A DNA stretch of 64,000 bases from Venturia oleaginea (GCA_013176395.1 JABMLP010000004.1:1674001-1738000), one strand, 5' to 3'. Positions 11,986-24,293 are shown, counted from the first letter of the stretch. The notes: generated from the letters alone by a model not told the origin. Translations and numbers: made by a program.

Positions 11986-12887
11986 TCAGTCATTTGCCCC
12001 ATCAGTGCGATAGCCTGCGATCCAGTAACCCAAACCAATTTTCTTACCGAGCCCAATTCGATCTTCCGCCTCCAATCCAGGGACGATTCTCTTTCCAGAT
12101 TTGATATCCCATCCGACAGTTCTCCTTATCATCACCAGTGCGTCGAACAGTGTTATCTTTTCCCAGCTTTCAGGAGTCCACTCGAGATATAGTCGCCTGG
12201 TGTTGTTGGATGAGAGATAGTCGTTCATAATTGAATCCCTGAGACAGAGGTCGAAATATTTCAGTTGGCTTTCAGGAGAACTAGTGCTACAGAGCAGTTC
12301 CGTATATGGTACCATCCTCGATGTCTTCTCAAATTTGTCAAAGGTGAGGACGATTTGACGGAGCTGGAGCATCGCATTGCTGGTCAGGACGACACCGAAG
12401 TGGAGAAGGGGGCGGGTTTGGTCCGCTTTGTGTCGCAGAATCAGGGTTCGTTTGTGGAGCTCGGCAATGGCCTCGGACCCCGTCTGATGATTGAGGAGGA
12501 GGGCAGGTGCTTGGTCCCACTCTCCAGTCATGCGTTGTCTGCTGGTACCGCCAGGGGTCGAATTTATCTCATCGCAATCTGATGCGTAATTGTAGATTTG
12601 GACTCGAATCTCCGTGAGCTATAAGTTGAAGCTCCTAGTGAAATGGACAGATACGATAGACCTGCTGGAAGCTTGAGGAATGGGAAACACATTTCTGCGC
12701 GTTGCGTCGTTGCTGCTACCGAGGAAGCTGAAGATGTTGCTGCACCAGATGATGCATAACTGTTTTTGGACATTTCGTCGTGAGAAGGCGATATTGTGGT
12801 GTATGAAGGCAGTTCGACTGGCGAAGGTATTTCGTCGTGAAAAGCCAGTTCATCTGGCGAAGGTGTATCCTGGTAAGGAGACGACAT
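11986..12887 (-). CDS. F-box-like 'LPAE(I/L)R..IY' protein, unknown function
   Basis: Exon 1 (12887-12662) encodes a Ser/Pro-rich N-terminus ending MCFPFLKLPA. Exon 2 (12618-11986) continues with EIRVQIYNYASDCDEI and a 210-aa body rich in Leu and Arg. FLKLPAEIR..IYNYA is the hallmark of a large ascomycete family that looks like degenerate F-box proteins, with function inferred only. An intron of about 43 nt (12661-12619) with a TTATAG acceptor fits by position, but the donor is GTCTAT and the phase is off by one base. Either a frameshift or a sequence error sits at this junction. The gene is head-to-head with a decayed member of the same family at 13673. Confidence 0.6.
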
Positions 12888-13672
12888 TGTGGTTTGTGAA
12901 CGAACAGGTCGGGGTGGAAGGACAGATCACTTTGTCACTCTTCTCACAGACCAGTGAACTGCACAATTCCACGACCGTGAAACTTTAAAGATCAATCTAC
13001 CTTTTAATCAGCAGCAACCCAAGAATCAAAGGAGCGCTGACTTACCATCCCCGTGAAAACGAGACCCCAGTTCAAGCTCATGTTCGTCCTATCGTCATTG
13101 AAAAATTTGGCGAAGAAAAAAAGCAGGCGTTTTGAAGACTTCACGAAACGTATACTTCATCGCGTGAATTGGAAACAACAATGTCCAAACACAATTCCCT
13201 TCACTTCCGCATCTCTTACATAGATAGCCTACAAAAATATCAATCTCAGAAAATCTCAAAAATGGACAAGCAAAATAATGCACGAACATACCTCCTCTCC
13301 CACCTCTCCCCTTCCCTCCTACCTGCCACACCCCGTCACCAACCAAAAACCCAAAAAGAATGAGCCGCACCAGGCCCTCGTACGACAAGTCACATTCTCA
13401 GGCAAACCGGGCAAAGGCCAGAGGAAACCTATAAACCCTCTATATTCCCGGTAAATAGCGTCCCCCAGATACCCCACTAGTCTCTCTCTCTCTCTCTCTC
13501 TCTCAAATGGCAGGATGTCCGCGGCTTCAGAAGGGTTAGAAAGGGGGGCTGTTACTCCGACCAGGCTCAACAGTGTGTTTCCCTCCTCGGCGTAGCGGCA
13601 GAACTCCAAGAGAGCGCTGATAATAATCCAGCCGCACAACGGAGATACACTCACCACCATAACTCATTCAAG
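12888..13672. other. Divergent promoter region between two related genes
   Basis: No gene supported. It holds a (TC)12 microsatellite at 13481-13504 and AT-rich patches. Confidence 0.5.
13481..13504. repeat. (TC)12 microsatellite
   Basis: Twelve uninterrupted TC units, in the divergent promoter region. Confidence 0.9.
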
Positions 13673-14913
13673 ATGGCAGAGTCTTCGGAGAGCTAGTCAG
13701 CTCCATCCCATAGCAGCCAAGCAACAGCAACTCCATCACAAAACACCCACACACCAACGGCGCCTACAACGGCAGACACTGCGGCTTCTGCGGTGGTCGA
13801 CAGCGCAGCACAAAGCCCGCTCACTCTATCTCCAGCAATGACAGATACTTCCACGGCCTTGGTGGATGACGGCAAAGCTCCAAGCGAGTCAACTACAGCA
13901 CCGCCAATAGGCGATACTGCAGAGCCAGGAGTAGCAGACACAGCAGCGGTAGTTCCGAGCAAGCCAAAGCAGGCCCGTGTCTGGGCTGGAATCTTTGACT
14001 TCCGAAATCTGCCTACAGGTAATTCTACCTTTTCATGCTCCTTTTCATACGTACTACCTTGAGTACCCTCCCTACAGCTCACTGTCTTGACAGCGCAGTG
14101 CCTTCATGGCGTCTCCCCATCTCGCAACTCACTAACACTATGATAGAACTGCGCAACAATATTTACCATCGCGCACTCGACTGGAACCGAGCACAAGTAC
14201 CAATAGACGCTATGAAGGGCAAAAATCGAAGCGCTCCCCGAAAATGATGTGAACGAAGTCGCATCCCGGAGAACCGCATGTGTCGTCGCCGAAGATACCG
14301 TACTCTACAACAGCCGCTGAACCCCCACAATGCTCCTCCTCTGCAAAGAAGTCACGAACGAAGGCCTTTCGGTTCTCCACGACGTCCCTCTGACCCCCGA
14401 CTTCAAGCTAAGAGACTGAATACCGGTACCAGGGATCGGATAATCTACACAGTGAGGGATCCTTGGGGTGCAAAGAACAAGAGCGAGATGCCGGTCTTCA
14501 AGTGGGGAATGATGAGCAATCAAGCAGGTGAAGAAGGCCACATTCTTCATACCGAGTTGGGCGAACGGAAACATCACAGGTGATATTCTGCAACCATGGT
14601 TCTACCTGCTGACGATGTGCGGCATATTTAAGCAAGGCAACAGTCGATTGGAAAAACTCCGCATTGAGTTCTCTGGTCCAAGTGGCAACGGTGTCGGAGA
14701 CTTGGTTTGGATTCTCGACGGTCGTGACCAGGAACTGGTGAGTCTTAATTATGAGGATGTGACTCTGTTTCTAATGGTAATTACAGCTCAAGGTCATGTG
14801 GCAGCAGCAGCTTCGAACTGATGTTCACGCGCATCGTTGAATTGTTGGATCGGATGGCCGTCAAAGGCTACCTCACTGCCCTTCATACTCCCATTCAGCG
14901 TACGCTGTCTTAG
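13673..14913 (+). pseudogene. Decayed F-box-like 'LPTELR..IY' gene
   Basis: The frame starting ATG GCA GAG at 13673 has a TAG at codon 8, then stays open through a Thr/Ala-rich N-terminus to FDFRNLPT. A GT-AG intron (about 14019-14146) joins this to ELRNNIYHRALDW, the family hallmark shared with the neighbouring gene at 11986-12887. Beyond that the frame must shift by one base to reach KIEALPENDVNEVASRR; TGA codons then interrupt TVLYNSR and FKLRD. Coding similarity resumes in SWANGNITGDILQPWF and SRLEKLRIEFSG, with a plausible intron at about 14739-14787. Another shift leads to FTRIVELLDRMAVKGYLTA and a stop at 14911. The TGA codons fit C-to-T changes at CGA, as RIP or deamination would give. 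Not functional. Confidence 0.7.
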
Positions 14914-15542
14914 TAGACTAGTAATGTCTTTTCATGCCTGAGCACATTGCGATGCTGATTGATTCCGGGCGTTTTCATTGCGGTAAGATACTAGAGGCCT
15001 AGAACTGGTCGTTGCTCGGCACAAGGGTAGGCTCGTGAATAGAGAAGACTGATTTGACCGTTTCGATATCTTCAGTATCTCCTTCACATTCCTTCCAGGC
15101 TCTTCCATTGCCATCTCACCATGTTCAAGATAGCTGTTGAAATTGGCTTGCTCTTCATTCTCGATGTCTTGAACCTTTCTTTATGACTCCTCCAAACTCT
15201 TTTGGTAATCTCTCAGCTATCCCTAGCTAGATCTTCAAATCGCCTTTGCTTTTATTCTTAAAGTCTTGAATTTCTCTTTCCTGTTCCTTGCAAGGTCCTG
15301 TCAAAAGATCTCAGCAACATCGAATTAGCTATCATAGGAGCATGCTCCTTCGATTTTGCAATCTTGAAGTGGTGTTTTTTGCTTCTCTAGAGCTCTGTCA
15401 ACAGTATCTCGACTACTTCAGAGCAGATGTTGAAATTGCGTCTGATTTCGATCTTCAAATCCTCTGGGCGTTCATTTCTCGTGGCTTTGCATCTGCCGAC
15501 CCGTTCGACCTTTCGAATATCTCTTTTCGCGCTCCCGGCCAC
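14914..15542. other. Intergenic region with possible coiled-coil relic
   Basis: On the minus strand, 15290-14940 contains stretches such as KEQEREIQDFKNKSK that look like worn coiled-coil coding sequence, interrupted by stops. No intact gene is present. Confidence 0.3.
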
Positions 15543-16887
15543 TCAGTCTTCTTTGTCGCGCAACATGCGCAGCACATCTGACACCAAATACAAGCTGCCA
15601 CAGATAACAACTCGAGATGACTCAGGCTTTTTCTGAACTGCCCATTTGATGGCACCTTGGATGTCTCTTTCGAAAGTCTCAACGGGAACCTTGGGATGTA
15701 GTTCTCGTACGGCATCAGCAATTTCTTGGCTAGAAGCAGGCTCAATCCAAGGCATCCCATCGACAGGGCCGAACTCGACGGTTGCAACAGAGTCGTAGCT
15801 GCGGACTAATGGCTGCAAGAAACCCGATAGATCCTTGCCTTTTGTGTTCGCCATTACCCACGTGATAGGTCCGTACTTGAAGTCTCGCATCTCGTAGCCT
15901 ACAACGTTGTCCAAGTACTCGGCGGCTTGTGGATTGTGGGCTCCGTCCAGCATCACCATCGTTTTCTTGCCCACGATTGGCTTAACATCGATGTATTGTT
16001 GCCGACCTGGGATCTGAACATTGACAATAGCGTCTACATAGACGTCCTGCTCAACAGTTGCGCTCCCTCTACCCAGGGTAGGAGAAACTTTGTAGTTAAA
16101 TTCTGGTTCGAGCGCACACAATGCGCGGTAAGCAGTGGTTATGCCTAATTTCAGCGGAGGTCGATTCCTGATTCCTTTCGTGAACGCTTTGTACTTTCGA
16201 CTTTTGAAGCATGGAAGGTATTCGTACGAAGTGACGGGGCCAGCTTCGACAGCAGCAGCCTCTGCCTTGATAATGTCGACCACTTCCGGCTCGTTGAGAT
16301 GACTGTATAGGACGGGAACGCCTTGGCGAAAGATGCCGCATTTTACCTTTGTAATCTCCTCGATGGTATCGCCTAGAAAGCCTTGGTGATCCAGGCCCAT
16401 CTTTGTGATAATGGTAAGGGATTTTGACTTGAGGATATTGGTCGCGTCGTCTCTGCCGCCCATCCCAACCTCGACAACGCCGACCTGTACATTTTCGCGG
16501 GTGAAGATGTCGAAGGCGGTGACAGTGAGGATTTCAAACTCGGTGGCTTTGATTTCTTCGGCTTCATTGCGTGCCAGCACTTGGGCTTCGACTTCGCGGA
16601 AGAGGGACTCGGCGACGGGTTTCTCGTTGATGGCGATGCAGTCCCATCTAGACAGGATCAGATATGAGTGAGAAGGCAAGGGAGGTAAGGGAGGGCAGAA
16701 AGGCCTACTTGTCAAGTAGATGCGGAGAGGTGAAGCGGCCGGTTTGTACTCCTCCAGCATTCAAAAGGGCAGAGAGGTATGTGCACACTGTGCCTTTGCC
16801 ATTCGTGCCAGCGACATGAACAGCCTTCCATGGCTGCGGGTTGTTCCTGAACAGCTGGGTAGCGCGCTGAAGGCCGAGCTGTATCAT
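15543..16887 (-). CDS. FOL3: Dihydrofolate synthase (FOL3-like; folylpolyglutamate synthase family)
   Basis: Adds glutamate to dihydropteroate to make dihydrofolate (folate synthesis); family members act in the cytosol or mitochondria. Two exons, 16887-16709 and 16647-15543 (intron 61 nt), give 427 aa, matching the yeast enzyme's size. The ATP-binding loop GTNGKGT lies at residues 27-33. HLLDKWDCIAINEK spans the splice junction. VGMGGRDDATN and MLDGAHNPQAA are the conserved Mur-ligase-like motifs. The ATG at 16887 (MIQLGLQRATQLF) was chosen because the family starts there; the upstream open frame has no ATG. Short length and lack of a targeting extension favour dihydrofolate synthase over the mitochondrial folylpolyglutamate synthase. 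Divergent from the next gene with a 343-bp shared promoter. Confidence 0.9.
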
Positions 16888-17230
16888 CTGGAGGGGGCAG
16901 CAAGCGGTATTGGTGTATGGTTGTCGTGGATGGGAGTAGGTATTTGCTGGTGTATCTGATAGGAGGGACAATGATTGGTCATGGTCCTGGCCGTTCTCTG
17001 CCCTGCATCAGGCGGCAGTTTCGAGTTGAAGGCCCACAGCGTGGAGCGTGGAAGGAAGCATTGACCTTAACCGGATTACACCCTCACCCTCACCCTCACG
17101 GCCTCACCCACTCACGGCCACCAACTCACGGCCTCACCAACTCACGCGCGACATATCAAACATCAGAAGACGTCGCATTACTACTTCCAATACGAAGACT
17201 ACTGCCGCTGTCACTGCCCACCTCTCCACC
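16888..17230. promoter_or_regulatory. Bidirectional promoter region with CTCACC-rich repeat
   Basis: Separates the divergent FOL3-like gene and the Arg/Ser-rich protein gene. About 17081-17147 is a degenerate tandem of CACCCT, CTCACGGCC and similar units. No defined factor site is recognised. Confidence 0.5.
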
Positions 17231-18991
17231 ATGGGCCTCCCGTAAGTCCTGCCTTTTTCAACCCTGCCATTTTTCGCGCTCGCGCCAAACAAAGGAAGGC
17301 CTCCACATCGCGACGCGCGACAGCCAGCCCGAACCAAAGAAACATTCCCCCTAATACGAGCAAACAGTATCTGGCGACCATCATCTCCTGACGCGCAGAA
17401 GAATGCCACGAGTCGCGATCCAACTGCCTCATCGCGCTCAGCCATACGACGCAGGCGCAGCTTCGAAATTGCTACAACCTCGTCCTCGAACCCCTTCCCA
17501 ACAAATCGCGCCCAGGTCGGAGACCACCTCAGTCGACGTCGACGCACCCAGGAACGTCAGCAAGTCCTTAGCGGTCTTCTCGAGTCAAGTCGCAGGCGGG
17601 CGTCTGACCTGGAGCGACTTGCGAATGTCAATGAGACCCAGCTGAGAGCGTCTGAATTGCGCGAAGCTCGACAGAATCTTCGTACAATCCCAGCCGAGAA
17701 CGAAGCTAGCACGGTGCACGAGGCTTATAACAGACAATTTGGAGCCGGATCCAGCTGGGGAGGCCACCCGAGAGGACCGGACAGTCGTCCCTGGAATGAC
17801 TATGGAGGAAATCCAGCTCGCAGGAATGACCATGGAGGACCTCCAATTGAGACAGACACTGCCAGACCTCCACGTCGGACGCGACCCTCGGTTCAATTGC
17901 AGCGGAGAATAGACAGGCTCCCCGAACTCTCTCGTGACCTTCACTCACCCTCGGAGCCCACGGCACCGGGCATGCTAAACCAGACTCACGAGCTCCGCTA
18001 CCAAATACAGCGGTTGCGCGAGACGCTACAGCGGCACCAGGCTGATGATGTAAGAGTTCGCGCCAGAGCTGCTCCTTGGCTTGAACCAGATCGTCAATTA
18101 CACTCCAACGACCCAGCCAATCCCATCAGTGCCCTACACGAGAACCGTCCTCAACTTTCGGCTTTGCGGTCCCTTCTCCATGAAGTTGAACGCGAATTCA
18201 GAGATCCCACTCCTAACGATGTGGAAGAACAGTTCAGACTTTCCGTTCGAGCTCGGTACGCTGACAATCCAGCCGAGAACCCATATCATGAGGCTCCACA
18301 CGGGGGTTGGGACGAAGAAAGAATCTCTGAATTCTGGAACGCGGAACTCGCCAGACGTCTGCTACCCACTGAGAATACACCGATAGGGGTTGCAGCTCAT
18401 CAGGTCCTGTCGCACAGGGGCTACTATGTTGAGGGTCGCAGGAGGGACTCGCTGTCGCCGTCCTCGTCTGAATTGTCTGAATCCTCAGGCGGACCCGTAT
18501 CGGCTTCTCTGTCGAGTCCTCCTCGTCGTGGACCGTTACGCCAGCGCGGTTTTTCTCTTATTCCTACAGGACCTGTTCACGCGCCGCCAAATGCCCCTCC
18601 AGGAAGGAGACATGCAGGAATCCGTGCAGGAACTCGATATGCGCAATACACAGCAACAGAAGGGGGAAATGGAGAATCACCATGGCGATTCGGCCGTCGC
18701 GTCGTCCAATCTCCTCCTAGTTACATTTCGGCTGGCGGTATCGACGGACTAGGCGACAGGGAGTTGAGCCTTGGTCCTGGCGATGCTGAGGAGGAGGAGC
18801 CTTGGGAGGTTATGCAGACTACTGTTGCACCCGATCATACTCTTCCTTCGGCTGACTCGTCATTTACTTCTGCGGCTGCTTCTGCTTCGTTCTCGGGTTC
18901 GAGAAGTCATTCCGCGCAGTCGAGTGTTCCTACTAGCTTTCGGGGGGAGGATGAATGTCTGCCTGGTGTGGATATGTTTGCTTCTGATTGA
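17231..18991 (+). CDS. Conserved-looking hypothetical protein, Arg/Ser-rich
   Basis: A short first exon, 17231-17241 (ATG GGC CTC CC), is spliced by a 126-nt GTAAGT...CAG intron to 17368-18991, giving 544 aa. The N-terminus reads MGLPIWRPSSPDAQ, followed by Arg-rich stretches (IRRRRSF, LSRRRRTQER) and a likely coiled coil (ESSRRRASDLERLANVNETQ). The middle holds repeated GNDHGG-like and Trp-containing motifs; the C-terminus is Ser/Gly-rich and disordered. No domain is recognised. The tiny first exon encoding only four residues is a pattern seen in fungal genes whose ATG is separated from the body. Confidence 0.75.
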
Positions 18992-19730
18992 GATTTTTGG
19001 ATGGAGCGTTTTGGTTTTGAGATTTGCTTTGATGGTTGCTGGTCTTTGTATGCGTGGGTGGGTGGGTGGTTTTCATATGATGTGATGTATGACTCATTTT
19101 CAAAGAGTCGGTTCTTATATTTCTGTGGAGATTTTGGTATAGCTGGCTGGATCTAGGTAAAAGTTGGAAAAGCCATTTGGCGCACTTTTTTATTTTCTTT
19201 CTTCTTCTTTTGGGTTTGCGCGGGCACGAACAGGAAAATTTTGTAGCTTAGCTTAGACTATTTTTGGGTGAGTGCGCTCGAGAAGGAAGCGTTGATGGTT
19301 TTATAAATTATGGTATCTTAGCTTTGAATAATAGACTTTGGGTATTCTTCCTTCTTTTTTCTTTTTTTTATAGTGATTGTTCTTTCTCTCTTCCCCCCCC
19401 CCCCACCTTTATTTATGTGGCTTTGCTTTGCGCCGATTCTCGCAAACTAAGTCGACGATGTCGATTCCTTCTTTGATTCGGCGTACATATCTTTTATTTA
19501 GATACATATGTAGTAAGATATAGGTTTTCAGACTCGATATTGTACTGATGAATTAATAGCCTACCTATCTTTACGATTGGAACGCCTTCCGATCTTCGCG
19601 GAGTGAACTCGGAATAAGACGGATACTTCCTTCTACTTATATATCTTGGTTGGAGAGGGAGGGGCGGGGGAAACCTAAGAGGGGAGGTTGAGAGATGGAG
19701 TATATATATACGTTGGAAAGGATGGATAGG
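18992..19730. other. 3' region and intergenic stretch
   Basis: T-rich sequence after the stop fits a 3' UTR. A C10 run lies near 19394-19403. No gene seen. Confidence 0.5.
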
Positions 19731-19985
19731 TGTCACGGGGCGGGTTCCGGTATTAGGAGGAAGGAGCAGCAGCAGGAACAGGTATCATTCAGCAGGCTAT
19801 ATACGAACTGGCAGGCAAACCAACAGGCAGGTTTAACGACAGGACGTAGCTCAAAGAGCTACGAATTGGTTGAAGCCACGCAGGCTTTAAAATCTTTCCT
19901 CGGCAGAACTACGGTTCTGCCTTGATCACGTACCGTGGGGCTACCCCAACGGCGGGAAGGACTTGCCCGCGGTCGTACCGTGACA
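19731..19985. mobile_element. Solo LTR, family 1, copy A (255 bp)
   Basis: Begins TGTCACGG and ends CCGTGACA (TG...CA ends, short inverted terminus). It is flanked on both sides by ATAGG (19726-19730 and 19986-19990), a 5-bp target duplication. A same-length copy about 95% alike by eye sits at 28367. TG...CA ends with a 5-bp duplication are the mark of an LTR; no internal retrotransposon sequence lies next to it. Confidence 0.85.
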
Positions 19986-20518
19986 ATAGGTAGGAGGTAG
20001 GTAATAGAGTCTTATATGTACGTAGGCGATCTAGGTCCTACCTCCGTGAGATTGCGGTAATTAGATTGGGTTAGAGGGTAGGGTAGTAATATCTAGAATT
20101 GTAGGTTGACTATTTGCTTGCCATATTGAGATATATAACTTTCTCTTATTTCTGGGGGTTTGGAGAAAACTAGGAGAGGAGATATAGTTTGAAGTTATTA
20201 GATATTCGGTTTTATTACGCTACTAATAGTTTGGTCGTACTAACTTGGTAAGATATTGATATTCTCTAGTCGAAGACTGCATTTACCTTTTTCACGAATA
20301 TGGAATTTGGCTTGCTTACGTATAAAGCAAAATCATTGCTATTGTATGTACTATTGAATAGAACATATCCCCAACCCTGGTATCTCCAAAAAAGAAACCC
20401 CAATAAAAACTCGATCCCGTCGTCCCGTCATCAAATCATCATACCTATTTTTCCCTATCCCCTCCAATTCCTCCTACCCCCATCCCCCATCCCCACTCCT
20501 CCATTCCAATCCCCCAAC
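19986..20518. other. AT-rich intergenic stretch
   Basis: No gene seen. It includes the 3' flank of the small Pro-rich gene. Confidence 0.5.
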
Positions 20519-20929
20519 TCACTGCTTAAACATCCCATAAACCTCACTCCGACTCTCCCTCCTCTTACTCCTAGCCTCCCTCTCCACCCTCTCCCTCTCA
20601 GCCCTCTCCTCTTTATTCTGCCTCGAACTCCTAAAAAGCCTTTTCCAAAACGGCGTTTTCTTCTCCGCAAGCTCCGCCCGCGCCGAGGGCGGTCCGTCGA
20701 CCTCTGGGGCAAACGTCGTAGCCGGTGCCTCGGGGTCAGCGGGAGGTGGATTCGGGTCTTTTGGCGATGGGAGGGGGTCGGTGGTTGAGGGGAGGGTTGG
20801 GGCCGTTGCTGGGCTTAGGGTTGGTTCTGATGGTGTTGTTCCTGGAGGGGTTTCAAGGCCGGGGAGAGAGAGGGGGGGGAGGGTGTTTTCTGTCGGGGCT
20901 CTTGTTGTTTGTGGGACCGGTTGTGTCAT
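20519..20929 (-). CDS. Hypothetical 136-aa protein, Pro/Thr-rich with basic C-terminus
   Basis: Single-exon frame starting with an ATG at 20929 in an AACAATG context after an A-rich leader. The first 80 residues are Pro/Thr/Glu-rich and probably disordered. The C-terminal 50 residues are highly charged (WKRLFRSSRQNKEERAERER) and end SEVYGMFKQ, probably a short helix. No family is recognised. The compositional switch and good start context argue for a real gene, but strong GC skew could also keep a chance frame open. Confidence 0.55.
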   Translation of the reverse strand: MTQPVPQTTRAPTENTLPPLSLPGLETPPGTTPSEPTLSPATAPTLPSTTDPLPSPKDPNPPPADPEAPATTFAPEVDGPPSARAELAEKKTPFWKRLFRSSRQNKEERAERERVEREARSKRRESRSEVYGMFKQ

Positions 20930-22041
20930 TGTTGATGTTTTTGTTTTGTTTTTTTCTGTTTTTTCTTGGGTTGATTAGGACGTTGTGCTGATCTGACTAG
21001 CTCAAGCAACGTTTATGCCACTTTTTGTCTCGGCAGAAGCTTGTTGGGTGAGTTTAATTGATAATCGGTAGGCTGGTTGTGGATGGAGATGAGATGGAGT
21101 CTTCAAGTTCGTCTGTACGTGCAACGGAACGATATTTCCATCGCCAGATGGCAGAGGGAGTTTTTGTAAACCATGATTTCTCCACGTCTGGGCACATGTC
21201 ATCATCACAGGGCAGGCCCGTATACGTTATGTAACTTGATCTGGCGGGAGACGCAGAGAGAGAGCGAAGGTCATGCATGCGATGGTTTGTCAGCGCCGCT
21301 GACGAGTCGTTTGCCCAGGTGTGGAGGTGTAGTGTTGCGGCTTCCATGTGATCTTATCGTGTCTTCCCTTTTTGAGTATCGGCCTTGGCGTCGGATCGAC
21401 TGCCGCGTGCGGATTTCTTGCCATGATATTGGTCGGTTGGTTGAAAGGGGAGAGAAGACGTGAGAATTTGGTATATGTGTATCAGATTTTCCTAAAAACG
21501 ATCGTTCGTGTACTAACTATTTCATAATCATAATTGCTTCTTCAAACCTAACGTACCCTCTTTTCAACAACTCATTCAATGTTTTGGCATCCGGCTTGAG
21601 AACGCCATTTTGATTGCATCTGTCGTTTAATCCCAACCGCAGAGGATACGTTGGCAATTTAGTTCGGCGAATTTGAAATCATTGTGGAGATTTATGGGAG
21701 ATTGGGTGAGTAATAATGAGGTCATTGTGAGTTTGCTTTGTGGAAGAAAAAGTAGTGTAAGAGAAGGGCATTTGGAGAAATTATGGGGAAGATATAGTAA
21801 TTAGAAAGTAGTATACAAGAAATATCCTTGTGGTGTGCGGGGAACGGTTGTTAAAAGACACGCGCATATAGGCCTTCTGACGAGTTCAATGCACGAGACG
21901 GAAGGAACAAGTGTGGTATTGAATGAGGTAAGAGTCAGAAGTCAGGAGATATGAAAAGCATGACATCAAAACCACAAACCAAATCAGACAGAAGTCGGCA
22001 CGACACAAGAGCCTTTAATCAAGGTTACATACACCACTCCC
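20930..22041. other. Intergenic region
   Basis: No supported gene. A T/G-rich run follows the small gene's promoter side, and short open frames on both strands lack coding character. Confidence 0.5.
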
Positions 22042-23483
22042 CTAAAACCTAGCCTCAACCTTCGTCTCGGTATCTTGCAACGCCCATTCCGATCGTGCCT
22101 TCTTACTCCTAACCTTATCCGCTTGTGATTTGGTGAAACCCTTCGCGGACGTCGCCGGGTTATACCCAAGCCCAGTAACCCGTCCTACCTCTTCATCCGA
22201 AATCTTAGTCGCAACCTTGCCATCAGCACGTTTGTAAACAGAGCACACAACGGCACCTCCAAGACCTAGGTTTTGCTGCAGACAAGCATCTGTGCCAGGA
22301 AAAAGACGATTGTTCGCCCAACCACGTAAATGCCAAACCAGTTCGGCGCATTGGGCTATTCCTGAGGCACCGAGGGGGTGGCCCTTCGATATGAGACCGC
22401 CGGAGGGGTTAACGACGCATTGGCCGCCATAGGTAATATCGCCCTTCCTAACCATCTCGTGTGCCTTTCCTGGATCGCAAAGGCCAAGAGCATCAAGAGT
22501 GATGAGTTCATTGGCCGAGAAACAGTCGTGTAGTTCAACCACCTTTACGTCCTTCGGTTTCACTTTTGCTTCTGCGAGAGCGATTTTCGCGGCGTTCTGG
22601 GTCATACTGAAACCGACGAGTTCGATGGATGATTTGTTGAATAGATTGGGGGAGTCAGTGGACAAGTTTTGGCCTGCTATCAATACCGCGCGCTCTTTCA
22701 GGTGTGGGCGGGCATCTAGGAAACTTTGAGATACGAGGACAGCGGCGGCGCCTCCGTCGGAGGTGGGGCAACATTGCAGTTTGGTGAGTGGGCTGTGGAC
22801 CATGGTTGATCCCGAGATCTCCTCGAGGGTGTATTCTTGCTGGAATTGAGAGTAAGGGTTGTTCTTCGAGTGCGCGTGGTTTACCCGGCCGATCTCCGCG
22901 AAGTCTGTCTCTTTTGCACCAAATTTCTCCATGTACTCGCGACCTGCGTTGCCGAACAGTTGGGCTGCACCAGGTGCATTGGTGACGCCTCTGGTCTCCT
23001 TCATGATGAGGTTCGAGGTCATGGTTGGGGCTGTGCGGTCTTGGAAGAAGGCCTGGAGAGAGCCTGGAAACATCTTCTCGAATCCGATGACCTGTCTCGA
23101 TAGTCAGCAACCATGATAGATGCCAAGAGGCGCAATCGATCGATTCAAGGAGAACACACCATAACACAATCAGCTTGCCCATACCCAATCATATTCCTCG
23201 CCATATACAACCCCGTACTTCCCGTTGAACAATTGTTATTCACATTGTAAATCGGAATCTGCGTCATGCCAAACTGATAGAAAACGCGTTGACCGCATGT
23301 TGAGTCGCCGTAGCAGTAGCAGGCAACACCCTGTTCGACGTCGTCGTAGTTTATTTGGGCGTCGAGCATAGCTTTCACACCGGCTTCAAAACCGAGTTCG
23401 GTGTAGTCCACCTTTCCACGGGGTTTGATGAATTTGGTCATGCCTACGCCGAGGACGTAGACGGGTTCCTTTGCTTTGACCAT
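22042..23483 (-). CDS. SCPx-type thiolase (sterol carrier protein X-like acyl-CoA thiolase)
   Basis: Thiolase-superfamily enzyme, expected to cleave 3-ketoacyl-CoA in peroxisomal beta-oxidation of branched or sterol side chains. Exons 23483-23160 and 23091-22042 (intron 68 nt, GTGTGT...CAG) give 457 aa. The catalytic Cys85 lies in NNNCSTGSTGL. SHSP-type substrate segments and the C-terminal GGLISKGHPLGASGIAQ (catalytic His) are present, and a Cys precedes LGLGGAVV. The splice restores ADCVMVIGFEKMFPGS. The protein ends EARF, at best a weak peroxisomal signal. There is no fused SCP2 domain, so it is a stand-alone thiolase like many fungal members. Confidence 0.88.
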
Positions 23484-24293
23484 TTTTGGAGAGGGTGAGC
23501 TTGGGAGCTCGTCGTTGAGGTGTTTGGAGGGTAGAACTTGAAGTTGAGAGATGTGAATCGAGGTAAGATGGATAGACGCAGAAGTAGAAACAAACAGTTT
23601 GCTAAATAAAACACCAATTGTCAGTGTTATGAAGGGAAAAGGATAGCTCCACCGTCGTCCGGCTGCTTAAGATCTACGGCGGCCCTCGGTCGTAAGCTGG
23701 ACCTGGAAAACGCGGGGAGAGCTTATCCGCGAGGCGGGGATGTGCATGTGCATAGAAATTTACTTTAAGTGGCGTTGAGGAAGGTTTAAGAGCGGGAATC
23801 TCAAACAATGTTTGGAAGTTGAGAATCGCAATCTGTGATTGGTCAGGATCGAGTCGAGATAGCTGACACGATCCAAATGTGCCTCGCTTCAGACGACTCG
23901 TCCCTGAAAGCGATAGAAGCGCAAGCGAGGTTGATGAAGGGTTGCAAATCGGAGTGCTGCTTTGAGTCTTGCTGTGGCTGCGGCGTTTCTCGGCTTCGGT
24001 GGAACTGGCGGAATGGAAAGCCTTGGATAAGGGAAATAATATTATCCATGTCCAACATCTTCTTCGTTCTCGGGAGCTGTGATGAGGGCGATATTGAACT
24101 TGAGATACTCTCTTCAAACCACCGCGGGGTATAGGTAGGTGTCTTCGGAAAAATGATCACTTCATCAGACTAGTCATAAATCGATTAACTAAGACATCAA
24201 GAATAAAACATGCGAAGAACGCCATCCGTAGGGTATCCGTAGGGTATCACAGAACCTGCCCAAACGCCTACAAATCGAAATCAGAAGCAATAT
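23484..24293. other. Intergenic region upstream of the thiolase
   Basis: Several overlapping open frames of about 100-147 codons exist on both strands (23674-24160), with no family similarity. I treat them as chance. Confidence 0.4.

Noticed and set aside
12680..12988. Plus frame with repeated FRREK...LAKV units
   Set aside because: It is the antisense of the repetitive Ser/Pro-rich exon of the F-box-like gene.
19731..19985. Family-1 repeat as a DNA MITE
   Set aside because: TG...CA ends with 5-bp duplications fit an LTR better; an 8-base inverted end is normal for LTRs.
20725..20991. Hydrophobic plus-strand frame
   Set aside because: Antisense of the Pro-rich protein; poly-Leu/Gly arises from CCC/GGG-rich sequence.
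23674..24160. Overlapping frames of 99-147 codons on both strands
   Set aside because: Three frames open at once point to base composition, and none shows conserved motifs.
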